17,272 bases of DNA from JANPCX01 sp046094425 (lineage in GTDB: Bacteria; Pseudomonadota; Gammaproteobacteria; Burkholderiales; Burkholderiaceae_C): positions 1 to 17,272 of the forward strand of contig JBJTHI010000300.1 of assembly GCA_046094425.1 (NCBI GenBank). The letters are read 5' to 3'. Positions 8,475 to 17,044 of this stretch are shown piece after piece. The notes beneath the pieces are model-generated. The model was not told where the DNA came from. It searched no databases and worked only from the letters and a program-made list of their open reading frames with translations. Positions within the stretch are counted from its first letter, which is position 1; each line of letters opens with the position of its first letter. The position numbers were made by a program, and so were the translations under genes.

Positions 8475-11400
8475 ATGAAAGGTTTACTCGATCTGTTCCG
8501 CCAGTTCACGCCCGATGAGCATTTCGATGCCATCAAAATTGGCCTGGCATCTCCCGAAAAAATTCGGTCTTGGTCCTTCGGTGAAGTCAAAAAACCCGAA
8601 ACCATCAACTACCGTACCTTCAAGCCCGAGCGCGACGGCCTGTTCTGCGCCAAGATTTTTGGCCCGATCAAGGACTATGAATGCTTGTGCGGCAAGTACA
8701 AACGCTTGAAGCACCGTGGTGTGATCTGTGAGAAGTGCGGCGTTGAAGTCACACAAACCAAGGTTCGCCGTGACCGCATGGGCCACATCGACCTGGCTGC
8801 GCCCTGCGCCCACATTTGGTTCTTGAAGTCCCTGCCCTCGCGTTTGGGTTTGGTGCTGGACATGACACTGCGCGACATTGAGCGCGTGCTGTACTTTGAA
8901 GCTTATGTGGTGGTGGATCCTGGCATGACCCCGCTGAAGAAGTTCAGCATCATGACCGAGGACGACTATGACGCCAAGCGGGTCGAATTCGGCGACGAAT
9001 TCATTGCCCTCATGGGCGCGGAAGGCGTGAAGAAGCTGCTGGAAGAGATCGACCTCGATGTCGAAATTGAAAAGCTGCGCGGCGACATGACCGGCTCTGA
9101 ACTCAAGGTCAAGAAGAACTCCAAGCGCCTCAAGGTGATGGAAGCCTTCAAGAAGTCGGGCATCAAACCGCAGTGGATGGTGATGGACGTGCTGCCTGTG
9201 CTGCCGCCAGACTTGCGTCCGCTGGTGCCGCTGGACGGGGGTCGTTTTGCCACGTCTGACTTGAACGACCTGTATCGCCGCGTCATCAACCGCAACAACC
9301 GCTTGGCGCGTTTGCTGGAGCTCAAGGCGCCAGAAATCATCGTGCGCAACGAAAAGCGCATGTTGCAAGAAGCGGTGGACAGCTTGTTGGACAACGGCCG
9401 CCGTGGCAAAGCCATGACGGGTGCGAACAAGCGTGCCCTCAAGTCGCTGGCCGACATGATCAAGGGCAAGAGCGGTCGTTTCCGCCAGAACTTGCTGGGC
9501 AAGCGCGTGGACTACTCAGGTCGTTCCGTGATCGTGGTGGGCCCCACCTTGAAGCTGCACCAGTGCGGCCTGCCCAAGCTGATGGCGCTGGAGTTGTTCA
9601 AACCTTTCATCTTCTCGCGCCTGGAAGCCATGGGCATTGCCACCACCATCAAGGCGGCGAAAAAAGAAGTGGAAGCGGGCACGCCGGTGGTGTGGGACAT
9701 CCTGGAAGAGGTCATCAAAGAGCACCCCGTCATGCTCAACCGTGCGCCTACGCTGCACCGTTTGGGCATCCAGGCCTTTGAACCGGTGTTGATTGAAGGC
9801 AAAGCCATTCAATTGCACCCCCTGGTTTGTTCGGCCTTTAACGCCGACTTCGACGGTGACCAAATGGCGGTTCACGTGCCGCTGTCCATCGAAGCGCAAA
9901 TGGAAGCACGCACCTTGATGCTGGCCTCGAACAATATTTTGTTCCCCGCCAGCGGTGAGCCTTCCATCGTTCCGTCGCAAGACGTGGTGCTGGGCTTGTA
10001 CTACGCCACCCGCGATCGCATCAATGCCAAGGGTGAAGGCATCATCTTCGCCAACATTGGTGAAGTGGAGCGCGCGCTCGATAACAAGGAAGTGGAAATC
10101 ACGACCAAGATCAGCGTTCGTTTGACCGAGTACGCCAAGAACAAAGAAACCGGCGAATTCACATCCTTCACCAAGCTCGTGGACACCACGGTGGGTCGTG
10201 CGCTTCTGTCGGAAATCTTGCCCAAGGGCTTGCCTTTCAGCAACATCAACAAGGCGCTCAAGAAGAAAGAAATTTCTCGTCTCATCAGCACTTCTTTCCG
10301 CAAATGCGGTTTGAAGGACACGGTGGTGTTTGCCGACAAGCTGTTGCAAGCGGGTTTCCGCTTGGCCACGCGAGCCGGTATCTCCATTGCCATTGACGAC
10401 ATGTTGGTGCCCAAAGAGAAACAAGGCCTGATTGAGCGCGCTGAGAAAGAAGTCAAAGAAATCGAGCAGCAGTACGTCTCGGGCCTGGTGACTTCCGGTG
10501 AGCGCTACAACAAGGTGGTGGACATTTGGGGCAAGACCGGTGACGAAGTCGGTAAGGTCATGATGGCCCAACTGAGCAAGGAAAAAACAACCGACCGCCA
10601 CGGCAAGCAAGTGGATCAAGAGTCGTTCAACTCCATCTACATGATGGCCGACTCCGGTGCGCGGGGTTCTGCCGCCCAGATTCGCCAGTTGGCCGGTATG
10701 CGTGGCCTGATGGCCAAACCTGACGGCTCCATCATTGAAACCCCCATCACGGCAAACTTCCGTGAAGGTTTGAACGTGTTGCAGTACTTCATCTCCACCC
10801 ACGGTGCCCGTAAGGGCCTGGCCGACACGGCGCTGAAGACCGCGAACTCGGGTTACCTGACCCGTCGTTTGGTGGACGTGACGCAAGACTTGGTGGTGAT
10901 TGAGAACGACTGCGGCACCGAGCACGGCATGAACCAGCGCGCGCTGGTTGAAGGCGGCGAGGTGATCGAGTCCCTGCGCGACCGCATCTTGGGCCGTGTC
11001 ACGGCGGTGGAAGTGCTGCACCCCGAAACGCAACAGGTCTTGGTGCAAAAAGGCGAGTTGCTCGACGAAGACTTGCTGGACGAGTTGGAAGCCGCTGGCG
11101 TCGATGAGGTGAAGGTTCGTACGGCCCTTACCTGCGCCACACGCTTTGGTATTTGCGCCAAGTGTTATGGCCGCGACTTGGGTCGGGGTGGTTTGATCAA
11201 CGTGGGTGAGGCTGTGGGTGTGATTGCGGCGCAGTCCATCGGCGAGCCCGGCACGCAGTTGACCATGCGCACCTTCCACATCGGTGGTGCGGCCTCGCGC
11301 GCGGCGGTGGCGTCCACGGTGGACGCCAAGTCCGACGGTTTGGTGGGCTTTAACGCCACCATGCGTTATGTGACCAATGGCAAGGGCGAGTTGGTGGTGA

Positions 11401-12698
11401 TTTCGCGCTCGGGCGAGATCATCATCTCTGACCAACACGGCCGCGAGCGTGAGCGCCACAAGGTGCCTTACGGTGCCTTGCTGTCGATCAAGCCCGACCA
11501 GCAAATCAAAGCCGGTACCGTGCTGGCCAACTGGGATCCATTGACCCGTCCCGTGATCACCGAATTCGCCGGTAAAGCGAAGTTCGAGAATGTGGAGGAA
11601 GGTGTCACGGTCGCCAAGCAGCTCGACGAAGTGACGGGTTTGTCCACCCTGGTGGTGATCGACCCGAAACGCCGTGGTGCCACCAAGGTGGTTCGTCCCC
11701 AAGTGAAACTCTTGGACGCTGCGGGCAACGAGGTGAAGATTCCGGGCACCGACCACTCGGTGACCATTGCCTTCCAGGTGGGTTCACTCGTGCAAATCCG
11801 CGACGGGCAAGACCTCTCGCCTGGCGAGGTGCTGGCACGTATTCCGGTGGAAGGTCAGAAGACGCGAGACATCACCGGCGGTCTGCCGCGTGTGGCCGAA
11901 CTCTTTGAAGCCCGCACACCGAAAGACAAAGGCACGCTGGCTGAGATGACCGGCACCATCTCCTTCGGTAAAGAGACCAAAGGCAAGGTGCGTTTGCAAA
12001 TCACCGACCCAGACGGCAAGGTGTCTGAGGAACTCGTACCCAAAGAGAAGAACATCTTGGTTCACGAGGGCCAGGTGGTCAACAAAGGCGAGTCGATTGT
12101 GGACGGCCCAGCCGACCCGCAAGACATTCTGCGTCTGTTGGGCATTGAAGAGCTGGCACGTTATATCGTGGACGAAGTCCAAGACGTGTACCGCTTGCAG
12201 GGCGTGAAGATCAACGACAAACACATTGAGGTGATCGTTCGCCAAATGTTGCGTCGCGTGCAGATCGTCAACCCGGGCGACACCGGCTACATCATTGGCG
12301 AACAAGTCGAACGTTCCGAGTTGCTGGGTCGCAATGACAAAGCGATCGCCGAAGGCAAATTACCCGCCACGCACAGCGATGTGCTCATGGGCATTACCAA
12401 GGCGTCTTTGTCGACCGACAGCTTCATCTCGGCCGCGTCCTTCCAAGAAACCACCCGCGTGCTCACCGAGGCTGCCATCATGGGCAAGCGCGACGAGCTG
12501 CGTGGCCTGAAAGAGAACGTCATCGTCGGTCGTTTGATTCCCGCAGGCACGGGCATGGCTTTCCACCAAGCGCGCAAAACCAAAGAAGCCATGGACGACG
12601 CCGAGCGTCGCGCCATTGCCGAGCAAGAAGCGCAAGAGAATGCCGACATGCAAGAAGCCGCTGCTGCGGCTGAACCGGCGGGCGACGTGCAAGAGTAA
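8475..12698 (+). CDS. rpoC: RNA polymerase beta' subunit
   Basis: Beta' carries the catalytic magnesium and completes the clamp and active site of RNA polymerase. The 1407-residue length equals that of E. coli RpoC and the frame is intact. The N-terminal zinc ribbon has Cys70, Cys72, Cys85 and Cys88. The active-site loop NADFDGD is at about 456-462 with its three Asp ligands. The bridge-helix and trigger-loop region (GARGSAAQIRQLAGMRGLM, and later GVIAAQSIGEPGTQLTMRTFHIGG) is present. The second zinc site includes CATRFGICAKCYGRD at about residues 888-902. The start ATG has AAGGA (8461-8465) nine bases upstream. The gene is the last of the rplJL-rpoBC unit and is followed at once by a strong terminator. 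Confidence 0.98.
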   Translation: MKGLLDLFRQFTPDEHFDAIKIGLASPEKIRSWSFGEVKKPETINYRTFKPERDGLFCAKIFGPIKDYECLCGKYKRLKHRGVICEKCGVEVTQTKVRRDRMGHIDLAAPCAHIWFLKSLPSRLGLVLDMTLRDIERVLYFEAYVVVDPGMTPLKKFSIMTEDDYDAKRVEFGDEFIALMGAEGVKKLLEEIDLDVEIEKLRGDMTGSELKVKKNSKRLKVMEAFKKSGIKPQWMVMDVLPVLPPDLRPLVPLDGGRFATSDLNDLYRRVINRNNRLARLLELKAPEIIVRNEKRMLQEAVDSLLDNGRRGKAMTGANKRALKSLADMIKGKSGRFRQNLLGKRVDYSGRSVIVVGPTLKLHQCGLPKLMALELFKPFIFSRLEAMGIATTIKAAKKEVEAGTPVVWDILEEVIKEHPVMLNRAPTLHRLGIQAFEPVLIEGKAIQLHPLVCSAFNADFDGDQMAVHVPLSIEAQMEARTLMLASNNILFPASGEPSIVPSQDVVLGLYYATRDRINAKGEGIIFANIGEVERALDNKEVEITTKISVRLTEYAKNKETGEFTSFTKLVDTTVGRALLSEILPKGLPFSNINKALKKKEISRLISTSFRKCGLKDTVVFADKLLQAGFRLATRAGISIAIDDMLVPKEKQGLIERAEKEVKEIEQQYVSGLVTSGERYNKVVDIWGKTGDEVGKVMMAQLSKEKTTDRHGKQVDQESFNSIYMMADSGARGSAAQIRQLAGMRGLMAKPDGSIIETPITANFREGLNVLQYFISTHGARKGLADTALKTANSGYLTRRLVDVTQDLVVIENDCGTEHGMNQRALVEGGEVIESLRDRILGRVTAVEVLHPETQQVLVQKGELLDEDLLDELEAAGVDEVKVRTALTCATRFGICAKCYGRDLGRGGLINVGEAVGVIAAQSIGEPGTQLTMRTFHIGGAASRAAVASTVDAKSDGLVGFNATMRYVTNGKGELVVISRSGEIIISDQHGRERERHKVPYGALLSIKPDQQIKAGTVLANWDPLTRPVITEFAGKAKFENVEEGVTVAKQLDEVTGLSTLVVIDPKRRGATKVVRPQVKLLDAAGNEVKIPGTDHSVTIAFQVGSLVQIRDGQDLSPGEVLARIPVEGQKTRDITGGLPRVAELFEARTPKDKGTLAEMTGTISFGKETKGKVRLQITDPDGKVSEELVPKEKNILVHEGQVVNKGESIVDGPADPQDILRLLGIEELARYIVDEVQDVYRLQGVKINDKHIEVIVRQMLRRVQIVNPGDTGYIIGEQVERSELLGRNDKAIAEGKLPATHSDVLMGITKASLSTDSFISAASFQETTRVLTEAAIMGKRDELRGLKENVIVGRLIPAGTGMAFHQARKTKEAMDDAERRAIAEQEAQENADMQEAAAAAEPAGDVQE

Positions 12699-12715
12699 GC
12701 AACTCGACGCCACTC

Positions 12716-12744
12716 AAAAAGGGCAGCTTCGGCTGCTCTTTTTT
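12716..12744 (+). terminator. Rho-independent terminator after rpoC
   Basis: GGGCAGC (12721-12727) pairs with GCTGCTC (12732-12738), with one G-U pair, around the stable tetraloop TTCG. It is followed by TTTTTT (12739-12744) and preceded by AAAAA, so it could also work in reverse for antisense transcripts. It lies 22 bases after the rpoC stop and ends the polymerase operon ahead of mgsA. Confidence 0.9.
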
Positions 12745-12801
12745 CTGGAGGCTTGTGTTTTTGATGCAACCCTGTACCCAGTGGCCGCTAGCATGGGGGA
12801 T

Positions 12802-13185
12802 ATGAAGATTGCACTCATCGCCCACGACCGCAAAAAAGACGACATCGTGCGTCTGGCCCAAGAGTTCTCATCTTTTTTCCAAGGGTGCGACCTGATGGCC
12901 ACGGGGACAACGGGCGGGCGTTTGCGCCAAGAGGCACAGTTGGACGTGGAGTGTTTGCTCAGTGGCCCTTTGGGTGGCGACCTCCAGATTGGTGCACGGT
13001 TGGCGGTGGGTGAGGTAGATGCCGTTGTTTTTCTGCGCGACCCCATGACACCCCAGCCACACGAACCCGACATCAACGCTTTGGTTCGCGCCTGCGATGT
13101 TCACAACGTTCCGTGCGCCACCAACCTTTCGGGCGCGCGGCTGATGCTGACCGGCTTGGCGGCGCGTTCAGGCCCCGGACGTTGA
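12802..13185 (+). CDS. mgsA: Methylglyoxal synthase
   Basis: MgsA converts dihydroxyacetone phosphate to methylglyoxal and phosphate, a bypass of lower glycolysis used when sugar phosphates build up. The 127-residue protein carries every known active-site residue in E. coli register (offset 11): His8, Asp9, Asp60 in GPLGGD, Asp80 in FLRDP, and His87 and Asp90 in PHEPD. The phosphate-binding TGTTG is at residues 34-38. The start is uncertain: ATG 12802 gives the usual MKIALIAHD beginning but has a G-run directly against it, while ATG 12793 would add MGD; neither has a well-spaced ribosome binding site. It is shorter than the E. coli enzyme (152 residues), mainly at the C-terminus. It follows the rpoC terminator and overlaps the opposing PIN gene by 18 bases. 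Confidence 0.9.
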   Translation: MKIALIAHDRKKDDIVRLAQEFSSFFQGCDLMATGTTGGRLRQEAQLDVECLLSGPLGGDLQIGARLAVGEVDAVVFLRDPMTPQPHEPDINALVRACDVHNVPCATNLSGARLMLTGLAARSGPGR

Positions 13186-13647
13186 TTCAGCCGACCAAAT
13201 GGCTCGCCAGCGCGCTGGATCCACCACAGTTAAACCCAGGCGTGCGCAGCGCGAGGCAGTTTTCAGCACAGCACGGTCGCGGCTGATGAGCCAGCGGGCT
13301 TGTTGTTGAAGTGCCAAGTCGATGAACTTTTGATCGTCTGGATCGGTGCAGCGGGGCCAGTGGGCGGGTTTGTTGGAATCGACCGGGCACTCCGTGGCCA
13401 GTGACTCCCAGCGTTCTCGCAGCGTTTCCCAATGGGCGGGCCATCGTGGGCCTAGGCCACGGGCTAGCACATGAATCAATTCATCCCGCATCTCTTGGGT
13501 CGTTACCCAGTTAAGTGTACGTGCGCTAACTGCGTCAAAAATACAGATGGAGTCAGGGTTCCCAAAAACCCAGGCTTCGAGAATGACATTGGTGTCGAGC
13601 ACCGCAACATGGGTTGAGTCCCATGCCGAGTGTTGTTCTTCTGTCAT
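13168..13647 (-). CDS. PIN-domain protein, putative ribonuclease of toxin type
   Basis: This is the only convincing minus-strand gene. The 159-residue product has the PIN nuclease pattern: Asp18 in VAVLDTNVILE, an acidic residue near 52-56 (QEMRDEL), Asp103-Asp104 and Asp109 in TDPDDQKFIDLAL, and Asp123 in LISRDRAVL. These acidic residues would bind the metal for single-stranded RNA cleavage. The DPDD-x-KF block resembles the family annotated as putative toxin-antitoxin toxin component (COG1569-like) rather than classical VapC. No partner antitoxin is apparent beside it, so it may be an orphan or act outside a toxin-antitoxin pair. Its tail overlaps mgsA by 18 bases, and it diverges from the rpsL promoter. 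No clear ribosome binding site precedes the ATG. Confidence 0.82.
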   Translation of the reverse strand: MTEEQHSAWDSTHVAVLDTNVILEAWVFGNPDSICIFDAVSARTLNWVTTQEMRDELIHVLARGLGPRWPAHWETLRERWESLATECPVDSNKPAHWPRCTDPDDQKFIDLALQQQARWLISRDRAVLKTASRCARLGLTVVDPARWRAIWSAESTSGA

Positions 13648-13717
13648 GTGGTGCAGGTGTAGCGTGAGTCGGCTGAAGGGTTTGTTGACGTTGGCATTGA
13701 ATTAAGACTGTCAGGCC

Positions 13718-13746
13718 TTGCGAAGGCGTCAGCCAACCAATATAAT
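13718..13746 (+). promoter_or_regulatory. Sigma-70 type promoter of the str operon
   Basis: TTGCGA (13718-13723) and a perfect TATAAT (13741-13746) are separated by 17 bases. Transcription would start near 13753, leaving a leader of about 80 bases before rpsL. The 187-base gap between the divergent PIN gene and rpsL holds no other gene. This is the clearest promoter in the window and would drive rpsL, rpsG, fusA and tuf. Confidence 0.75.
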
Positions 13747-13834
13747 CAAAGGCTTTTCCGCGCATTTTCCATGGCGTTTGCCGTGCGGGAAGCGATGAAT
13801 TCAAGAGTGACTTTAAACGGGAACAAGTCCAGCC

Positions 13835-14212
13835 ATGCCAACCATCAACCAGCTCGTGCGCCACGGCCGTGAGGTCGAGACCACGAAATCCAAATCCCCG
13901 GCGATGCAGAACAGTCCGCAGCGCCGTGGTGTGTGCACCCGCGTGTACACCACCACCCCCAAGAAGCCGAACTCGGCGCTGCGTAAAGTGGCCAAGGTTC
14001 GTTTGACCAACGGGTTTGAAATCATTTCCTACATCGGCGGCGAAGGCCACAACCTGCAAGAGCACAGCGTTGTGCTGGTGCGCGGCGGCCGAGTGAAGGA
14101 TTTGCCCGGTGTGCGTTACCACATCGTGCGTGGTTCGCTCGACTTGCAAGGCGTGAAAGACCGCAAGCAAGCGCGCTCCAAGTACGGTGCCAAGCGCCCC
14201 AAGAAGGCTTAA
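13835..14212 (+). CDS. rpsL: 30S ribosomal protein S12
   Basis: S12 sits at the decoding centre and controls the accuracy of codon recognition. The 125-residue sequence begins MPTINQLVRHGRE and carries VYTTTPKKPNSALRKVAKVRLTNG, SYIGGEGHNLQEHSVVLVRGG and VKDLPGVRYH. The lysines of the TPKKPNS and GGRVKDLPG loops, where streptomycin-resistance changes usually fall, are wild type. The Asp of VKDLPG is the residue often methylthiolated by RimO. The ribosome binding site is weak. It is the first gene of the str operon, 88 bases after the TATAAT box, and is followed by a structured 112-base spacer before rpsG. Confidence 0.98.
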   Translation: MPTINQLVRHGREVETTKSKSPAMQNSPQRRGVCTRVYTTTPKKPNSALRKVAKVRLTNGFEIISYIGGEGHNLQEHSVVLVRGGRVKDLPGVRYHIVRGSLDLQGVKDRKQARSKYGAKRPKKA

Positions 14213-14236
14213 AGCCCTCGTTGGTCTAAAAATCGT

Positions 14237-14303
14237 GGCAACCAATCGGTTGCCGAGTAAGTGGCAGGGCGTGTTGTCCTGCCAGGGCTAAGAAAAATTA
14301 GCC
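14237..14303 (+). promoter_or_regulatory. Three tandem hairpins between rpsL and rpsG, candidate S7 control site
   Basis: Three perfect stems follow one another: GGCAACC/GGTTGCC (14237-14243 with 14248-14254, loop AATC), TGGCAGG/CCTGCCA (14262-14268 with 14278-14284) and GGCTAA/TTAGCC (14286-14291 with 14298-14303, A-rich loop). None has a terminator U-tract. In E. coli, S7 binds the rpsL-rpsG spacer and represses translation of the downstream str genes. This spacer has similar length and position, so a comparable role is plausible, but no sequence match to the E. coli S7 site was established. Confidence 0.45.
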
Positions 14304-14324
14304 AACTGAAGCAAAGGAAGAGAA

Positions 14325-14795
14325 ATGCCTCGTCGTCGCGAAGTACCCAAACGGGACATACTGCCTGATCCAAAATTTGGTTCAGTGGATCTGTCCAAGT
14401 TCATGAACGTGATCATGGAATCCGGCAAAAAAGCCGTGGCTGAACGCATCATTTACGGTGCCTTGGAGCAAGTTGAGAAGAAGTCGGGCAAGGACCCGCT
14501 GGAAATCTTCACCGTGGCTTTGAACAACATCAAGCCCATGGTCGAAGTGAAGTCACGCCGCGTGGGCGGTGCGAACTACCAAGTTCCCGTGGAAGTTCGT
14601 CCTGTGCGCCGCGTGGCTTTGGCCATGCGTTGGTTGAAAGAGTCGGCACGCAAGCGCGGTGAGAAGTCCATGGCGCAGCGCCTGGCCAACGAGCTGTTGG
14701 AGGCCGTTGAAGGCCGTGGCGGCGCGATGAAAAAACGCGACGAAGTGCACCGCATGGCCGAAGCCAACAAGGCGTTCTCGCACTTCCGCTTCTAA
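14325..14795 (+). CDS. rpsG: 30S ribosomal protein S7
   Basis: S7 nucleates assembly of the 30S head by binding the 3' domain of 16S rRNA, and it contacts the E-site tRNA. At 156 residues it is the standard short form. The sequence runs MPRRREVPKRDILPDPKFGS, then NVIMESGKKAVAERIIYGAL, RVGGANYQVPVEV and the KRDEVHRMAEANKAFSHFRF tail. ATG at 14325 follows AAGGAAG (14314-14320) at about five bases. In E. coli the protein is also the str operon repressor, and the hairpin spacer ahead of this gene would be its natural target here. Confidence 0.98.
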   Translation: MPRRREVPKRDILPDPKFGSVDLSKFMNVIMESGKKAVAERIIYGALEQVEKKSGKDPLEIFTVALNNIKPMVEVKSRRVGGANYQVPVEVRPVRRVALAMRWLKESARKRGEKSMAQRLANELLEAVEGRGGAMKKRDEVHRMAEANKAFSHFRF

Positions 14796-14812
14796 GCGTC
14801 AAACTGGCCCTG

Positions 14813-14857
14813 GCCGCTCTTCGGGTTTACACGAACCCGCGAGCGGCTCGCGTTTTT
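14813..14857 (+). terminator. Mutually exclusive stems with T-tract between rpsG and fusA, possible attenuator
   Basis: Two structures compete. In one, GCCGCTC (14813-14819) pairs with GAGCGGC (14841-14847) and CGGGTT (14822-14827) pairs with AACCCG (14834-14839), a long stable stem. In the other, CGCGAG (14838-14843) pairs with CTCGCG (14847-14852) around CGG and is followed directly by TTTTT (14853-14857), which is a terminator form. The shared bases 14838-14847 cannot do both. This arrangement could tune read-through from rpsG into fusA-tuf; it could also simply be a weak terminator plus overlapping palindrome. Confidence 0.5.
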
Positions 14858-14915
14858 GACCTGTTTGTTCTGTGTTCTGAGAGTTTGTCACCACCCGTTT
14901 TTTTGGAGTGCCACC

Positions 14916-17018
14916 ATGGCCCGCAAGACCCCCATCGAGCGCTATCGCAACATTGGTATCTCGGCTCACATTGACGCCGGTAAAACCACCACCACCGAAC
15001 GCATCTTGTATTACACCGGTGTGAACCACAAGATTGGTGAGGTGCATGATGGCGCGGCCACCATGGACTGGATGGAGCAAGAGCAAGAGCGCGGCATCAC
15101 CATCACCTCTGCTGCCACCACTTGCTTCTGGAAGGGCATGGACTTGTCTTTCCCTGAGCATCGCATCAACATCATCGACACCCCGGGGCACGTGGACTTC
15201 ACCATCGAAGTGGAGCGTTCCATGCGCGTGCTGGACGGTGCTTGCATGGTGTATTGCGCCGTGGGTGGTGTGCAGCCGCAGTCTGAAACCGTTTGGCGTC
15301 AAGCCAACAAGTACAAAGTGCCGCGCCTGGCCTTTGTGAACAAAATGGACCGCACTGGCGCCAACTTCTTCAAGGTTTACGACCAGATGAAGGTGCGCTT
15401 GCGCGCCAATCCCGTGCCTGTGGTGATTCCGATCGGAGCGGAAGAAAACTTCACCGGCGTGATCGACCTCATCAAGATGAAAGCCATCATCTGGGACGAG
15501 GCCTCTCAGGGCATGAAGTTCAACTACGAAGACATTCCCGCGAATTTGCAAGCCGACGCCCAAAAATGGCGCGAGAACTTGGTGGAGGCCGCAGCGGAGT
15601 CGTCCGAGGCCATGATGAACAAATACCTCGAGTCGGGCGACCTGACGGAAGAGGAAATCAAAGCCGGCATCCGTGCCCGCACGCTGGCGGCTGAAATCCA
15701 GCCTATGTTCTGCGGCACCGCCTTCAAGAACAAAGGCGTGCAGCGCATGCTCGACGGTGTGATTGAGTTCATGCCTTCACCCATCGACATTCCGCCTGTG
15801 CCTGGCACCGACGACGATGAGAAGGACGTGGTTCGCCGTGCTTCCGACGAAGAAAAATTTGCAGCTTTGGCATTCAAGCTGATGACTGATCCCTATGTGG
15901 GGCAGCTCACCTTCGTGCGTGTGTATTCGGGCGTGCTGAAGTCCGGCGACTCGGTTTACAACCCGATTCGCGGCAAAAAAGAACGCATAGGCCGAATCTT
16001 GCAAATGCACGCCAACCAGCGTGAAGAGATCAAAGAAATTTTGGCTGGCGACATTGCAGCTTGCGTGGGTTTGAAAGAAGTGACCACGGGCGAAACCCTG
16101 TGCGATCCAGAGTCCATCATCACTTTGGAAAAGATGATTTTCCCCGAGCCGGTGATTTCGCAGGCCGTGGAACCCAAGACCAAAGCCGACCAAGAAAAAA
16201 TGGGCATTGCCTTGGGCCGTTTGGCTCAGGAAGATCCGTCCTTCCGCGTGCGTACCGACGAAGAATCCGGTCAGACCATTATTTCCGGCATGGGCGAATT
16301 GCACCTGGAAATCATTGTCGACCGCATGAAGCGTGAATTCGGCGTTGAAGCCAACGTGGGCAAACCACAAGTGGCTTACCGCGAAACCATCCGCAAACCG
16401 GTGTCCGACATTGAAGGCAAGTTCGTTCGTCAGTCCGGCGGCAAGGGCCAGTACGGCCACGTTGTGCTCAAGATTGAACCGCAAGAGCCGGGCACGGGTT
16501 TCGAATTTGTGGACGCCATCAAAGGCGGCGTGGTGCCACGCGAATTCATTCCCGCGGTGAAGAAAGGCATTGAAGACTCTCTGCCCAACGGTGTGCTCGC
16601 CGGTTACCCGGTGGTGGACGTCAAGGTCACGCTGACTTTCGGCTCCTACCACGAGGTGGACTCCAACGAAAACGCCTTCAAGATGGCCGCCAGCATGGGC
16701 TTCAAAGACGGTTGCCGCAAGGCCACGCCAGTGATTTTGGAGCCGATGATGGCCGTGGAAGTGGAAACGCCAGAAGACTATGCCGGTAACGTGATGGGCG
16801 ACTTGTCCTCACGCCGTGGCATGGTGCAGGGCATGGACGACATGCCTGGTGGTGGCAAAGCGATCAGGGCTGAAGTGCCGCTGTCGGAAATGTTCGGCTA
16901 CTCGACCACGTTGCGCTCCATGTCGCAAGGCCGCGCTACCTACACCATGGAATTCAAGCACTACAGCGAAGCGCCTAAAAACGTGGTCGACGCGATCATC
17001 ACGGCCCGAGGCAAGTAA
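14916..17018 (+). CDS. fusA: Elongation factor G
   Basis: EF-G is the GTPase that drives translocation and, with RRF, ribosome recycling. From the chosen ATG it is 700 residues, the normal length. GTPase motifs are AHIDAGKTT (residues 17-25), switch I RGITITSAATT, DTPGHVDF starting at Asp88 with the catalytic His92, and NKMD at 142-145. Domain II (GVLKSGDSVYNP), domain IV (GQYGHVVLKIEP, then GVVPREFIPAVKKGI) and domain V (ILEPMMAVEVETPEDY) follow. The frame stays open 20 codons upstream to 14856, but ATG 14916 has GGAG (14905-14908) seven bases ahead and matches the family start MARKTPIERYRNIGI. It is followed by tuf after 113 bases, the standard str operon order. Confidence 0.97.
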   Translation: MARKTPIERYRNIGISAHIDAGKTTTTERILYYTGVNHKIGEVHDGAATMDWMEQEQERGITITSAATTCFWKGMDLSFPEHRINIIDTPGHVDFTIEVERSMRVLDGACMVYCAVGGVQPQSETVWRQANKYKVPRLAFVNKMDRTGANFFKVYDQMKVRLRANPVPVVIPIGAEENFTGVIDLIKMKAIIWDEASQGMKFNYEDIPANLQADAQKWRENLVEAAAESSEAMMNKYLESGDLTEEEIKAGIRARTLAAEIQPMFCGTAFKNKGVQRMLDGVIEFMPSPIDIPPVPGTDDDEKDVVRRASDEEKFAALAFKLMTDPYVGQLTFVRVYSGVLKSGDSVYNPIRGKKERIGRILQMHANQREEIKEILAGDIAACVGLKEVTTGETLCDPESIITLEKMIFPEPVISQAVEPKTKADQEKMGIALGRLAQEDPSFRVRTDEESGQTIISGMGELHLEIIVDRMKREFGVEANVGKPQVAYRETIRKPVSDIEGKFVRQSGGKGQYGHVVLKIEPQEPGTGFEFVDAIKGGVVPREFIPAVKKGIEDSLPNGVLAGYPVVDVKVTLTFGSYHEVDSNENAFKMAASMGFKDGCRKATPVILEPMMAVEVETPEDYAGNVMGDLSSRRGMVQGMDDMPGGGKAIRAEVPLSEMFGYSTTLRSMSQGRATYTMEFKHYSEAPKNVVDAIITARGK

Positions 17019-17044
17019 TTTTTAATTGGTCTTCGGTTTTTGTG

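Noticed and set aside
9516..11756. Very long minus-strand open frames opposite rpoC (and opposite rpoB at 4429-6105)
   Set aside because: They are shadow frames produced by the codon bias of the plus-strand genes; their translations are His/Gln-rich, with no recognisable domains or starts.
12616..12801. mgsA start at 12616, within rpoC
   Set aside because: The added residues are rpoC read in another frame plus the terminator; nothing in them resembles methylglyoxal synthase.
14856..14915. Extension of fusA to an ATG at 14856
   Set aside because: It would add a hydrophobic, unconserved 20-residue N-terminus and lie against a terminator-like stem. ATG 14916 has a good ribosome binding site and the family start.
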